Shown here one piece after another: positions 1-13,130 of a DNA stretch of 64,000 nt. A model generated the notes under the pieces. That model did no database searches. It was not told the origin of the DNA and worked only from the letters and a program-made list of their open reading frames with translations. Both the position numbers and the translations under genes were made by a program. This stretch comes from Helianthus annuus (taxonomy: Eukaryota; Streptophyta; Magnoliopsida; Asterales; Asteraceae), in assembly GCF_002127325.2 (NCBI RefSeq), contig NC_035440.2, forward strand, positions 75,642,464-75,706,463. Direction: 5' to 3'. Numbering within the stretch: position 1 is the stretch's first letter; each line of letters begins with the position of its first letter.

Positions 1-166
1 TTAAACTTGTTGTATTTGAATTTCTTGTAATGTTGACTATTTGAAGTTATGAAATGAAATGAAATTTGGATTTTCTAAATATTGTCACAAATAGCGTTAT
101 GATGTCTCTAGCAATCTTCACACTTCGTCTCATCCCGATGTTTCCGCCATTGGTTGGGGTGTGACA
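1..166 (+). repeat. 5' LTR, 3' end only
   Basis: Ends in GGGTGTGACA, directly before the primer site, and matches 5412-5577 base for base as far as I can compare. Confidence 0.9.
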
Positions 167-169
167 GAT

Positions 170-181
170 TGGTATCAGAGC
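170..181 (+). other. Primer binding site, initiator tRNA-Met type
   Basis: TGGTATCAGAGC starts three bases after the 5' LTR end. This 12-mer is the usual plant retrotransposon site complementary to the 3' end of initiator tRNA-Met. Confidence 0.92.
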
Positions 182-2202
182 CATAACTATAGGGAATTAG
201 GAAAAGTAGGAATGCTTTCACCTAGTCTATAGTTTTAGAGCCTTATTCGTATGCTTTGCTTGGACTACTACATGATACCTTATTTGTTACTTATTTATGC
301 TCTTTTAAACATGTATGTTACTCATGTGTAATATTTGACATGTTATTCGTACGCATTAAAGCTTGTTCTATTATGTGTTAACACTTGTTTTATCATTTCA
401 TTATTTAAGTACCATTCTTGATATGCTTTCTTATGTGTTTATACTTGCTTGTGTATTTCCTTCAACACACACTTCCCTCATGCATTTTACTCGATTATTC
501 TAAATCCGACAACACTCATATTGTACAAATGAGACGAATTCACCAAAATAGGCGTGAAACCCACAGTTTAGTGAACGACTCTCAATCTATCTATTCTTCT
601 TTTTACACGAGATATCGCCATTGAGCTAGGAGTGAAATCCACATCTAAATGGCAAATCTCAAATTTCAAATTCTAGTGGACCCTCGTCAACATGTCGAAA
701 TTTAAATTTTGACCCGACGAGTACCAACCACACTTAGGATACGAAATCGTCAAGATAGGGGTGAAACCCGCACCTTGTCGACTAGTTCCACTCCTTGATT
801 TTTTCATAAATCCCGCCAAGTCTCGAAATTTCGATTGATTTGGGACATGTAGTAACCGGAAGGGTAAATACCGTTAACCGACTTGTCGGCGAGAGTATTT
901 TACCTATTAGGCCAAAGCATGCTCCTCAAATTCAAAAGACTTTTCGACCACTTTGGTTAGTCAAAGTTCCATTTGGAACACTCCAAACTTTGGTCAAACA
1001 TGTGTTTCTATTGTTCATTTTATACGATGCAATCTTTCAACCTCGAGTTTACCTTTGATTTCTCTTTTCACACGCACAACATATCGAACCTTTTCGATAC
1101 ATTTATATATGCATGATTTTCATATAATTTAAATTCATATTCCTTGTAACAACTAGTGGAGAGGTATCATCGAGATTGGAGTGACTTCCTTACCTTGACG
1201 AGTGACTCCACCCCTCTTCCCTTAAAACGACCTCACCAGGGGTGATTCTCTTACTTAGGTGACCGTTACCCAAAACTTCTCTTTCAAAATATTTTATTAT
1301 GCAAACCTGATCATGTTTTATACCTAAATCATTTATCATTATTCAAAATACCTACTTATACCGATTTCAAAATACATTGTTTATCAAACGTACTTCTTAT
1401 TCTACCATCCATTTTCACTCAAATCATATACACGAGATTCTTAATCATGTCTTTACCGTTTTACTACACGAATTTCCAAACCTTACGAAATGCTACCTAT
1501 CAATTTAATCGGTCTAATGAATCTCTTGCCCATGAACTTCACATCTGATTTATTAATTGAAACACGTTCACATTATATCATCATACTAGAGACTTCCACT
1601 CTTAATCGAAATCAAACTAACCTTTCTCAATTACTTATAAGGCCTCATAGATGTTATATGATCGTTTTACCAAATACTCTTTCCAACATCAATAAATCCT
1701 TTGTTAAAATTATTTTTAAACAATCACTAAGTTCTTTTACTAAATTTCTTTTCTAAGGGTCGACGTTTTCACAAGAACTTTCAAAGTTCAAAATTTCATG
1801 TTTTGATGCAAATGAAACAAACCCGTTTATAAAAAAAAAAAAAAAAAAAAACCTTCTCTACAACGCTTAACTCGTCATCCAAATTTCAAAACACGTGGGC
1901 TAGAAGACTTCATGGGGACCGACAATTTTCAACATACGTGAACTCCTTTTTTTTAACAAAAGTAGCATTTCAATCATTACAAAATACGTTAAGCATGACC
2001 AATGAGTACTTTATGTTCCTTTACATATACAAACTATATTCTACCTTTCAAACCAAGCTCAATCTAATTTTGATTCGACAAACTCAACGTTTTGTTTAAA
2101 CAACTATACATGCACATCATCATACACATTTTAGTCGATATCTCGCGATAACATCATTTATATCGTTCGTATCTACATACTTAACCTTTTTTTTTCTCCG
2201 CA

Positions 2203-2480
2203 ATGTCTCAACGTACACCATATACGCAATATTTATTTTTCATACCTACACCTATGTTCATACGTTTTATGCTTGTACTCATACACATACTACTTATACG
2301 TTTTACGCTTCTGCTTGTACACATACTACTTACACGTTTTATGTTTATGCTCATACATACATGCGTATTCATACTTAAACTTATGCTCATACTTTCATCC
2401 TTACTCATGATTCGTACATTCGTACCTATACGCGAGCGTAATCCGAGGGATTCGCTTACGTGGGTCCCATACATGCTTAA
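2203..2480 (+). repeat. Degenerate short tandem repeat in the element interior
   Basis: Variants of a unit resembling CATACGTTTTATGCTTATACTCATAC recur about five to six times. They create open frames on both strands that have no recognisable protein character, so I do not call them genes. Confidence 0.6.
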
Positions 2481-3345
2481 ACATAAACATGCTTACATAC
2501 GACATTCTTCTACGTACACATTCTTATTTTCAAATTCATGTATACCTTGATTCATACATAACTAGTACAAGCTATGTGGATCATGCGACAATCAGTATAA
2601 TCGCGGGTGCACACGGGATTATAGTGATAGGCGTATGAGAACCATAGAGTGTACTACTGTGTATGGTAAGACACGGAACGTAACATGACCCCAAGTAACG
2701 AAACGGACGTAATGTGGTTAAAACATGGTGGATACGCCGCTGGTACTTCCTATATATAAGTGTTTTCACCATGTTACCAAACTTTCGTAAAACGTGCCAT
2801 GAGAAATTCAGTGTGTTGCAGACCTTTTGGACCTAATACAACTTCACGCAACTCACAAACGCATTATATCTGATTATTCATGACGAGACTTCATCCTTAA
2901 CACACTACGTTCATCTATCCAACACTTATGCTATTCACATACTTGTACTCTTTAAGAGCCATTCGTTCATTCTATACTCGTATTATTTTATACAAAACTC
3001 GTTCGCAATCCAGCTTGTTTAAACATTTGAGTCCTGACTTACCTCATTACCTATAAAATAGCCTCCCTATTCTTGATTCTTGTGTAACTATACTTAGTAT
3101 CTCTCTATTGCTTTATTTAAAGTAACAAACCTTTTCGTTCCTCTCAATAAACAGGTTTTACGAAAGTATGATTTTTTTTATACTATCCTTAAAAACTTCC
3201 CCTTGCAAATCTACCTTGATGTTCTCCAAAATTTGGTACTTTTCAAAACTTTCAAACTTCCCAAGTTTCAATTCTTAATGGTCACCTTTATGCCAAAAAC
3301 TCTTTCAAGCCTTCCTCTTGAATAAATTTCGGGACGAAATTTCCT

Positions 3346-3359
3346 AAAGGAGGGGAGAC
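3346..3359 (+). other. Polypurine tract
   Basis: AAAGGAGGGGAGAC lies immediately before the 3' LTR start TGTAACGCCC, the expected place for plus-strand priming. Confidence 0.85.
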
Positions 3360-5577
3360 TGTAACGCCCTGCGTTTTCAAACTTCCTACATTTAGAAACC
3401 TTACGTGAAATTCTAACTTTGGAAATCTTGTGTTCTTATAACCATTCTTTCATTGTAATCGTTGTAAAATACGGAACTTGCTTCGTAAATAAAACTTGTA
3501 CATTACACTTTTTACCTAGTTAAATCATGTTTTATTTCATATTTCACCTTATTACAAGTTAGGGGAAACATTGTTGCACATTATTACACAACTTAACTAA
3601 CAAAATTACTCATTATAATGTCTTAAAAAAATAAAAAAATAAAGAAATATGGCAGCCCCAATTCAGCAAAATTCAGCCCATATAGTTGGGTTTTGTGGGC
3701 TAGTTTCAAGGTGTAACCCCTTCTAAACACTTCCAAAGCCCAACCCATTGAAACCCTAATCCTCCCCCCTATAAATACCACTTATAACCAGCCTCCCTAC
3801 CACTTTTGCAACCCTAAAAACTCACAAAACATCCACCAAACCGTAGCTGAAAGCAAGGGTTCGAGTAGATTGACACCCCTTCACGAAAATGAGCATAACT
3901 CACTCAATTCTTATCCGATTCACTCGATTCTTTTTCCTACTTGCTTGTATAATCATGGGGTTCGATTCCTAGACTTCTCCTTGGAGAAATCAGACCTGGA
4001 AATGCCCCGAAATAGTCCATAAACTTTCTGTTTGTTTTTATGTTCATCAAAAACTTGTTTAAACCTATGCAACTTGTGTCCAACACATCTCATACCTATG
4101 TCCTAATGCTTACAACTTATCCCATGGTTGGTTAAGCTTAAAAACAAGGTTGAGACATTTAAAATCAGAGGATTAAACCTCATAAACTTGGTGTTTTGTT
4201 TAGGGTTTTTAACCCACAAGTCATGTCAAACTTTGTCTTTGATACATGAGTGATTATGGAACAACTTGGGTTGTCCAAACATACAATCCTCACATGATTT
4301 GATGATTTCTCTTAGTTAGTGTGTATATTTCTTATTCTTTGTTGTATGTTCATGACCCTCCTTGGTTGTTTTTTTACATCAAGTGTAGTGGTGAACACAT
4401 AGAGGTGCCTAAATGGAAGACTTGATCTTCCTACCTCCTACATGACTTCTATGACATTTAGAGGTACCAAAATGAAGATTTTAATCTTCTACCTCATGCT
4501 TGAACTATTGGACATATATTATATAACCTAAATATATTATTCGAATAATCGAATCTTTGATGATGAACTAGTGTTCATATGTCGGGGTACTAGATTACAT
4601 CATCCTAGACTATGATAACTTGTCACGATTCTAATGGAACCTTGTTCCATGAAAACATCTAAACTCCTTCGAGTTTCCTAGTGTCAAGAACAAGCATCAT
4701 ATGTACTAAATGATTATTTTCCATGTTATTCTCATATCTTATTTTTACGTTGTTTTAAACACCGAATCTCGACTCTAAACATACTTGAACTTTAACCCTT
4801 ATACATTCGGACTCTAAATCTCTACTCGTCAACAATTGGATAATCGGAAAACATATGCAAACTTTGTGAGTATACTCGTATTTCCCCCTTTTTACTTTTA
4901 CCACTTTTGGGGTGTAACATGTTTACTTATCAAAAACTTACACATGAACATTTTGCTTAAACACATGAACATTCCTATAACATGCTTGTATACGTGATGG
5001 CTTGATACTTTAAACTTGGGTGATTCTTATGTGTTGAACTTATCATTAACTTCGTACGAGCCTAACCGTGACATATAGAGCTATAGGATTAACGACCCGC
5101 CTCTACTGAAACTTTGGTTATGTCATGAGCAAGTTGCGTTTTCTTGGTTTGATATGTTAGACACATGCCATATTTAATGTTTATCTTGAATCGCATGCTT
5201 GCTATGAGGGATTGTTCACATTTTTATCTTATGCTATGTACGTACCAAACTTGTATACTCGCCTTTGCTTTTGCATTGAATTATTTTAAACATGTTACAG
5301 GTTGATGAGGATGATGCTAAGAAAAGAAGTAGCGTTGATGCCTAGATACACATATAGACGTTAGGGTTTAATATGTTGTATCAAATTTTGTTATGTTATC
5401 ATGTTGTTATCTTAAACTTGTTGTATTTGAATTTCTTGTAATGTTGACTATTTGAAGTTATGAAATGAAATGAAATTTGGATTTTCTAAATATTGTCACA
5501 AATAGCGTTATGATGTCTCTAGCAATCTTCACACTTCGTCTCATCCCGATGTTTCCGCCATTGGTTGGGGTGTGACA
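3360..5577 (+). repeat. 3' LTR (2,218 bp)
   Basis: Begins TGTAACGCCCTGCG and ends GGTGTGACA, with TG...CA termini. A TATA-like CCCCTATAAATACCAC near 3770 is a plausible promoter; the 5' copy would drive the element. The left TSD lies outside the window, so the five bases after the LTR (TTGAT) cannot be paired. Confidence 0.9.
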
Positions 5578-6777
5578 TTGATGGTCAGAAATCAATTTCG
5601 AATTTACCCATTTTTAACTTTAAATTCTCTGCCCTTTGGGTTGAATTTTGGGAGTTTGGGGAAGATCATCACGGGTATTCGCAGAATCAACGTGACTTGT
5701 TCTTCGTTATTATAACACATGCTACATCACACACCCCTGTATTCTAGTAAGAAATCCATGGTAGGGTCAATGAAACGATGATATTACATATTTTAACTTG
5801 AGGTCGCGTAACTCGTCTAGTACAGTAATTAAATATATATAACTTATATATTTATGTTAGGAAAATATAACTTGAAATACACCTCACATTTTCCCCTCTA
5901 TAATTTTGCAACTTTGCTTGCTCCTCTATAAACACTGTTCAATTTCTCTTGCTTATTATTGGTCTCCACTCCACTATTCAATGTTTTCATTGGTCACTAC
6001 ACCATCTCTCTTTTTCCTTCCTGATACCACTACATCATCTACCATTTTTTTTCTTGGGTGGAGTTGTTAAGGTGGTCAGTAGGAAGAATGCTATGTAGGT
6101 TATGGTTGTGATTTCGACAACGGCGACTTACTCGACTGCGCCACCAACTCGCGGCGGTGCACCATCAAACAACTACTCAAACCCACTACTCGCCTTGACA
6201 CAGCCTCACTACCCACTTCACCCCAAAGATTACCCTAGATACGAACGGTGTTGGCTATTGTTCAGGCGCTAAGCGGAGGAGACCCAGTCTTAAACAGATA
6301 TTGTGCTACGGCACCAAACCTAGCGGTCGGGAAGGAATTTGTATAGCGACGATGACACAAAATCAGACATACAAGAGAGTAAGAGATATAAAATAGAGAT
6401 CCGGCGGTTAGATTGTGTGCTATAGTGGAGGCGCTGTCAGGGCTAGGTGGTTGTGCGCGGTGGCGGACATGTGGTGGTGGTGGTGGTGGTGTGTTGGTGG
6501 TTATGAACTAGATAAAGAATTTCAGATGTGTGTGAAAGAAGTAGAATTTTGAGTGGTGGTGGTTTTTGCAATGATGGGTTTGTTCGAGTAGTTTGGCAGC
6601 AAATGAAAGCACCTTCTAGAGTTGAGAAACAAAAACATGTAATTGTAAATAGTTGAGAAACAAAAGCATGTAAATATGTATAATAAAATATTAAAACCAT
6701 TGATTTATATTTATTAATAATTCATTGGATACCATTTATACTATATACATTTACCCACATAAATATTGAAAATTTTA
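5578..6777. other. Spacer, no gene recognised
   Basis: Short open frames are present (for example 5565-5747) without recognisable domains or splice context. A CCACCA/GGTGGT-rich patch lies near 6440-6500. This could be degraded genic or repeat sequence; I cannot say which. Confidence 0.5.
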
Positions 6778-7196
6778 GAGTAAACTGCCATTTTGGTCCC
6801 TATGGTTTGGTCAATTTTGTCACTTTAGTCCAAAACTCAAACTTTTTGCATATGGGTTCTTGTGGTTTCAGTTTTATTGTCATTTTGGTCCAAAAATGAA
6901 ATCAGGTCATATTTGTCTTATAAAATCATGTTATTTTGTCATTTTCCGCAGGGGCAAAATGATCATTTCTTTTTTATAAATAAATACCATATTTTATAAG
7001 ACAAATATGACCTGATTTGCCTCTGAGGTAAATGACAAAATTGCAAGATTTTATAAGACAAGTATGACCTGATTTTATTTTTGGACCAAAATGACAATAA
7101 AACTGAAACCACAGGGACCCAGATGCAAAAGATTTGAGTTTTGGACTAAAGTGGCAAAAGTAATCAAATCTCAGGGACCAAAATGGCAGTTTACTC
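6778..7196. mobile_element. Mutator-type foldback MITE, 419 bp, 9-bp TSD
   Basis: The element starts GAGTAAACTGCCATTTTGG and ends with the inverted form CCAAAATGGCAGTTTACTC. The two halves remain largely complementary far inward, so the element can fold almost end to end. It is flanked by the perfect 9-bp duplication AAAATTTTA at 6769-6777 and 7197-7205. A 9-bp duplication with long inverted repeats is the signature of Mutator-superfamily MITEs. No coding capacity. Confidence 0.88.
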
Positions 7197-7205
7197 AAAA
7201 TTTTA

Positions 7206-8375
7206 TAATGTATAAACATTTACCTACATAAATATTGAAAATTAACATAAATAAACTTTATTGATGGCATTTATATTTTTTGGTTTTTCTTTTTTTGTTA
7301 TCTAAATGCGGTGAGCTAACACACCGAAATGTTCACGTATAATTCAATATTTGTACTTTTATTTTTTGTTTGATTTAATGGCCTCGTCACAACGTGCAGA
7401 TTCTAAAAACTCGTTATATAAATAAAGTAATGCATGCTACATATCTATATATTGAACTCCAAAACATCATACTTGTAAAAAAAAAAAAAAAGAAGATGGT
7501 TTCGTGTCTCGACCAAGTATATGTACCTATCCTAAATGTCTATATATACTTGTAAAAAATCTTTGTTTTATAGAAAAAATATACTTAAGTTGTAAAATTA
7601 TCTTTTGAGTCCATCTTCGACATTTTCATTAGATACATATTTAGCACAATATATATGTATACTAGTCTTGTAAGGTGTAAAGATATACACGTCAAATATA
7701 ATAAATTAATTATTCCAATATATATATATATATATATATTGTATTTGAAGGCCACATTTGTAAAGAGCTATACACATAAGTTAAGGATATAGTATTCTTT
7801 CAAATACGTTTAGAACTTATCTTGTGTTAAAAACTTAAAATACTATAATATTTATACTATAATTTCCACCATAAATCTTGTAGGGTTGTAGAATCATATT
7901 GTACGCAAAAATACTTGAACATAACGTAACATATCATACCATATCTATAACTAGCACACTAAGAACCATTTTTACTTATAAATATACAGTGATCTATACT
8001 TTTAAAGCTTCTAAAATTTATCATACTTAACATACTAGTTTACTTGCGTCTTAAATGTTTAAAGATAAAACACTATAACTTGCTTATTTGACAAAGTCAC
8101 CATGTAAGACACATGATTCACCAACTTTAGCTTCTTGTAAAACCCTTAAAAAGTTCATAAAACATCATCAATAAAAACAACTACTTGGGTGAAAGCTTTG
8201 TAACAACCAACTTGTATACTATAAAAATAAGTTTAGATTGTGGATACTCACTTTATGCAAAGAGGGAGAAGGTAGAAATTGAAAGCTGAGAAATCTTGAG
8301 CTTGAACTCTTAAACCAGAACTTGAAACATTATAAAACTTGAAACATTATAAAAAAAGATATCTCAAGTATGGTT
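7206..8375. other. AT-rich spacer, no gene recognised
   Basis: Holds homopolymer runs near 7480 and an (AT)n microsatellite at about 7718-7739. I found no open frame with recognisable protein character on either strand. Confidence 0.5.
7718..7739. repeat. (AT)n microsatellite
   Basis: About eleven TA dinucleotides in a row. Confidence 0.9.
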
Positions 8376-9042
8376 CTCACGAACCGAACGAACACGAACA
8401 AGGCTTTGTTCGTGTTCGTTCGTTAAGGAAATAAATGGGTTCACGAACGGTTCATGAACACTTACCGAACGAGATTTTATGTTCGCGTTCGTGAACGATT
8501 CACGAACACAAACGAACACAAATAAATTTGGCGAACGCGACGAAGGATAAAGATAGATGGCCCAGAGAGTAGCACTCGAACTTGAATCCCTTATTGTGAG
8601 ACGGAGGTCGATCGTATTCGCCAATGTAAATAATGAGAAATGAAAGGGAAATGATGCATAACAAGGTGAAAGTGGGTTTCCTAGTTTAATCGTTAGGGTA
8701 ATAAAATAAATAAAAGTTTAATAATATAAAAAGTACAAATAAAATATAAGAAAGTACAAAGATCTTCAATTAAAACACAAACATATGAACATAAAAGAAT
8801 GCAAATCTACGAATGTTCACGAACACGTTCAGGAACACGTTCACGAACACATTCAGGAACACCTTACCGAACGTTCACGAACACAATCAAACGAACGAGA
8901 CCTCTGTTCATGTTCGTTCATTTAACTAATCGAACGGAATTTCTTGTTCATGTTCGTTCGTTTATTAAACGAATGAACATAAACGAACTTCCCGCCAAAC
9001 GTACGAACTGTTCGCTGAATGTTCGGTTCGTTTACAGCCCTA
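8376..9042. repeat. Foldback repeat rich in GAACGAAC / GTTCGTGAAC
   Basis: Both ends are packed with GTTCGTTCG, CGAACACGAACA and related palindromic oligomers. The right end reads GGTTCGTTTACAGCCCTAG, resembling the end of a common non-autonomous, hAT-like plant repeat. The left end lacks a clean matching terminus and I could not identify a target duplication. Open frames across it (8364-8624, 8799-9056) are artefacts of the repeat. Confidence 0.55.
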
Positions 9043-9861
9043 GTTCTCCCATTTAATAACTAGAGGGAAAAGATAAGGAGATTGGGATGGTTGAATGGAC
9101 GGGGTAGGATAAATAAAGTGTGAATTAAAATAAAGGAAAAGAAAAGGAGATTGTCAAAATGCCATCAAATTCTAGCATGTGAGCTTGAATGATGCATTAT
9201 CTAGAAAACGTATGGGTTTAGATTTTGGTTAATATAAGTTAAAGCATGGTTTAGATTTTGGTTAAAATAAGTCAAAGCATGGCCCTTAATATAAAATAAA
9301 TAGTTTACTTCTTTGAAAGTATATGGACTATCAGTACATAAAATTCATGCTTCATTACACACATTTATAATAAAATATACCATTTACAATCTTACATAAA
9401 AATTAGATGATAAACGGATGGTAGTTATTTTAAACTCAAAACCAAATTGAATCTATGAGGCCCAAAAATAATTCTAATAAATTAAACCTTAAAATCTAGG
9501 TTTATATAAAAATTAGAATTCAAGTAACCTATGTAAATACGTATACGTGGCGTATATAAAGGTAAAATTATGTATGCTTGCGTGTTCGTAATCTAGAAAT
9601 CTTTGAAAATACATAGATACATATAAATACAAAAGATTCTATAAGGTCGTCAAAGATTACATGCATACTAAAATAAAATCTATGCATAAAGAAATTTAAA
9701 TAATATACCCCTGAAACTCTGACTGCCTTATCACTACGTTCCTTATAAGTTTTATCGTTACGCAATAAGACGAAACCGATAATACCAAATGTAATAACCC
9801 ATGCATTTCCCCGACCATTGCTAGACTTTATAGACTCAATCAACACACAATCAAGTCTAAA
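9043..9861. other. Spacer, no gene recognised
   Basis: AT-rich. A minus-strand open frame at 9568-9846 has no recognisable domain and ends where the duplicated 530-bp segment begins. Confidence 0.45.
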
Positions 9862-10392
9862 TGCATGTAATTAATTAAATATACAGTGATTAGGTCGTAC
9901 GGATTAACCCATAATTTTGTCGGTTGTCACAATGTTAATGACACTGGCCCTAGACAAAAGCTGGTCCCTAGAAGGAGATTGATGATTGAGTATCGTGAGA
10001 GTTCTGGTGCAAATGCTATAGTGGGTCAAGATGTTATAGGGGGGTTAGAATGATATAGAAGTCAGACTGCTTATAGGGGGGTAGAATGATATAGAAGTCA
10101 GACTGCTTATAGGGGGTTAGAATGCTATAGAAGTCAGACTTTTATAGAGGGTCAGAATGCTTTAGATGGTCAAAATGCTATGGAGTCTGAGATTGCTATA
10201 GAGACTCAAAGTTAACAAAATAGGCATACATATTTAGCCCTTGGAAAAATAGACAGAGACAAAAATATCTAATCAGACGATGCAAACAAGATCCACTGGC
10301 TAAGACGGCTAGGGCTTAGCCTACACAAAAACGATGAAGTATAACGAGGTACACAAAAAACCAATAAAAAACACATGTAAAGCGCAACCTAA
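9862..10392. repeat. 530-bp duplicated flank, copy 1
   Basis: Matches 18786-19315 with only scattered substitutions and one- or two-base indels. It contains about three copies of a roughly 39-bp unit (GGGGGTTAGAATGATATAGA and neighbouring bases) at about 10035-10145. It ends in CCTAA, the TSD of the adjoining LTR, so I read it as target DNA rather than part of the LTR. Confidence 0.75.
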
Positions 10393-10857
10393 TGTCACAC
10401 CTTGTCTTTTGCGGAAGCGTATGATGTGTGACTGGTTTAATATCATTGCATTCAATCGTAATAAACAACTACATGATCAAAACTATGTTCATCCATTCAT
10501 AAAATTTATGTATTACAAACATTGTTTATTCAAGTTTTTAAAACACAACCTTCGACTAGGTTACAAACTGACAAAAGTGGATGACATCTAAACTTCTAGT
10601 TACGACACTTGCGTCCAAGATCCATCATGTTACCTGAAATACATGTAATTTTTGAAAACATCAACAAAAAGTTGAGCGAGTTCATGCGTCTAGTTTGTGT
10701 ACTGTAATTGTTGTAAATCTTTGAGAGACTCTTTTGTAAACAGATATGAAAAACGTGTATGAACATGAATGTTTTACAATAACTTTAAGGCATGTGAGAA
10801 CATGGGGAGTACTTGTTATGACTCCTTGTCGGAGTACTCGTTCTGACTCCTTGAATG

Positions 10858-10932
10858 TGTCGATTACCCTCGACTGTGTCGATTTCCCTCGACTGTGTTG
10901 ATTAACCTCGACTGTGTCGATTAACCTCGACT
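10858..10932. repeat. 19-bp tandem repeat inside the LTR
   Basis: Units of TGTGTCGATTACCCTCGAC type: four clear copies plus a partial copy here, one unit fewer in the second LTR near 19805-19862. Confidence 0.8.
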
Positions 10933-13118
10933 GGGACTCCGAAGCACTACTAGGTACTAGTTTTGACCATGAGTGGGGTTCGGCCGTACCCGTTAGATCT
11001 AACCCCCGTCCCTAATTAATGAATGTTTTTAATGGCTTGGTACTAGTTTTCACCAAGACTTTATGGCATTTTTAGTATTTAGTCTATGCTCACATGATCT
11101 AGTATTTCATAGGCATTTCATACCTTTTAAGTATTTGTACATGTATTTCACCCCCGAGAGTTATAAAACCAAAAACAATTAAATAAAAGGGGGAACATGA
11201 ACTCACTGTTTTGCGTCTTCAGTACTCGTAACTAAAATCTCGTCTGCAATACGACTACCTACAATGTGCTAGGGTCTATTAGACGAGCGGGTCGTGCCTT
11301 GTCTTAGTATTCATGTTTTGAGATACATTTTCTTTATGTCTTTACATCATCCAGAGTTATAATACTTTTCAAGTATTCGTTTTCGTGTTTCCTTCCCAAG
11401 GATGGGAGTATTTCATACATGTATTCTTGTATTTGTAGTTTTGAAAATAATATATTTTCACTTAGAAAATATATGTAGACTTGTATTGTCCAAAAATAAT
11501 GTATCGTCAAGAAAATATATATTTTTCTTCGAAAATCATATATCTTCTGAAATATTCTAAGAAAAAATATATTTTTACTTCCCAAAAGTAATATATTTCC
11601 TTTTTGTCGAAAATATGATATACTTTGTAATAATAACGAAAATCATATTTTCACCTCTTTCGTTTCCAAAATAATATTTACCAAAAATATATTTGTAATG
11701 GTATTTTCCGGAACATTTTATAAGTTACGACCTTGTTCGGTTGTCAATATTTAAGCGTGTAACTTATATACCTTATTCCTTGTAATTTTTGGTATTATTT
11801 TGGTGTTGCAAGTTCTTGGTATTTGTAAGTTATATTATTTTCCCTAAAATAATATAACTATTTCACATAATCACACACAATGTCTTTAATGTAAATATAT
11901 ATCCTAAATACATATTTTCCCATTTTTATTTGTAAAAACCAACCCCCAATGCTTGTATTTTTGTTACAAAAATCTATGCCAAAGTTTATATGGAAAATCA
12001 TAGTTAAAAATACACTTGTAATCACTTGTTTAGAAAATATTTTCTAAGTGTTGCTATTTTTAGAAAATTTTGCCATAGTTTCCCCTGAAAATAGAGGTTT
12101 CCATGCTTTCAAGCATATCATTTTCTTTTGTAAAATCATCACCAATCATCAACAAGTCATTCAACACTTACCATATGTCAAAAATATGAAATTTACAATA
12201 TGTCATGAACTTGAAAATTTACAAAAATTTGTAGTGACTTACTAGTGTGTTTTGTAAGCTTAGTTACCCTTTAAAGTGTGGTTGTTTATTTAGAAACATC
12301 ATTTTTGAAGAATTTAGATCTTTACAACTTGTAAAATATTTTTCTAAAAATATTTCTTCTTGCATTTTTCTTGTTAAATACATATTTATACACTTGATTA
12401 ACCACTAAAAATGTTATTGGTTTCTTTAAGAACCAAGTTTATGTAAATCTTGTAATTTAACTTAGTTTCTTGAGAAAACTAGTTTTGTAATCACCCATTT
12501 ACTAGATTCATAATATGTTTCATACTTCATCATACATAAAAATAACTTTATTTTTCAAGTTCATGTTTAACATAAAGGATGATCATTATGATTTTCACAA
12601 GATTCATCCTTATACTTGCTAGACCATGTATTTAATCATCATCTAGCAAGCTTCTTATGATGATCAACATCATAATCACAAGAAATCATCAAACAAGTTT
12701 CATACATACACCAAAACAACTTGATCTTCATGTTATTAAGCTTTATGTTCAAGTTCACCTTTATGTTTTCTTGAGTTTCTTGAGTTTAACATTTTTCATA
12801 ACACTTTAACTACTATAATCATGAGTAAAAATAGGATCAAAGAAGCTTACTACTAGCACTAAGGCTAGGGAAGAACAAGTATGTAGATGATGAAGAAAAG
12901 TGATGGATAAAAGCTCTAGGAGAAGGTCCTTCCACTTTCAATGCTACCAAGCTTCTTAGACGTGCTTAAGACACCTTGAGATCACCTTAGAATGGGTAGA
13001 ATGACGCTAGAAAATGATGGTCATGGTGGTGGTGTTGAGGCCGTAAGCAAGAGGAAGGAAAGGAAGGGAAGATGTTGGTTGAAGTTGTGGAATGAAAGAG
13101 AATGGTTAACTAGTGGTT

Positions 13119-13130
13119 CTTTATATAAAT
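13119..13130 (-). promoter_or_regulatory. LTR TATA box (copy 1)
   Basis: Minus strand ATTTATATAAAG about 890 bases inside the LTR start, a plausible core promoter. The same site is at about 22040-22050 in the other LTR. Confidence 0.5.

Larger units (their letters stand above)
1..5577 (+). mobile_element. Non-coding Ty3/gypsy-type LTR element (LARD-like), left end outside window
   Basis: The last 166 bases of a 5' LTR (1-166) recur without a visible difference at 5412-5577, the end of the 3' LTR. A primer site follows the first copy and a purine tract precedes the second LTR. The 3.2-kb interior (167-3359) has no recognisable gag, protease, reverse transcriptase or integrase; its short open frames are low-complexity. 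This is the layout of a large retrotransposon derivative that depends on a relative for its enzymes. The sequence just before the 3' LTR, with AATTTCGGGACGAAATT, is typical of Tekay/Del-like chromoviruses (family knowledge). The identical visible LTR portion suggests a recent insertion. Confidence 0.85.

Noticed and set aside
2203..2550. Open frames on both strands rich in I, L, H and M
   Set aside because: They result from a short tandem repeat; opposite strands are open over the same bases.
5565..5747. Short open frame starting at the LTR end
   Set aside because: It begins in the LTR terminus and shows no recognisable domain or continuation.
9568..9846. Minus-strand 92-codon open frame next to the duplicated flank
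   Set aside because: No recognisable family and no splice or start context; kept as unexplained spacer.
10334..10591. Open frame of 85 codons, repeated at 19257-19514
   Set aside because: It straddles the flank/LTR junction in both copies, has no protein character, and is duplicated only because the DNA is.
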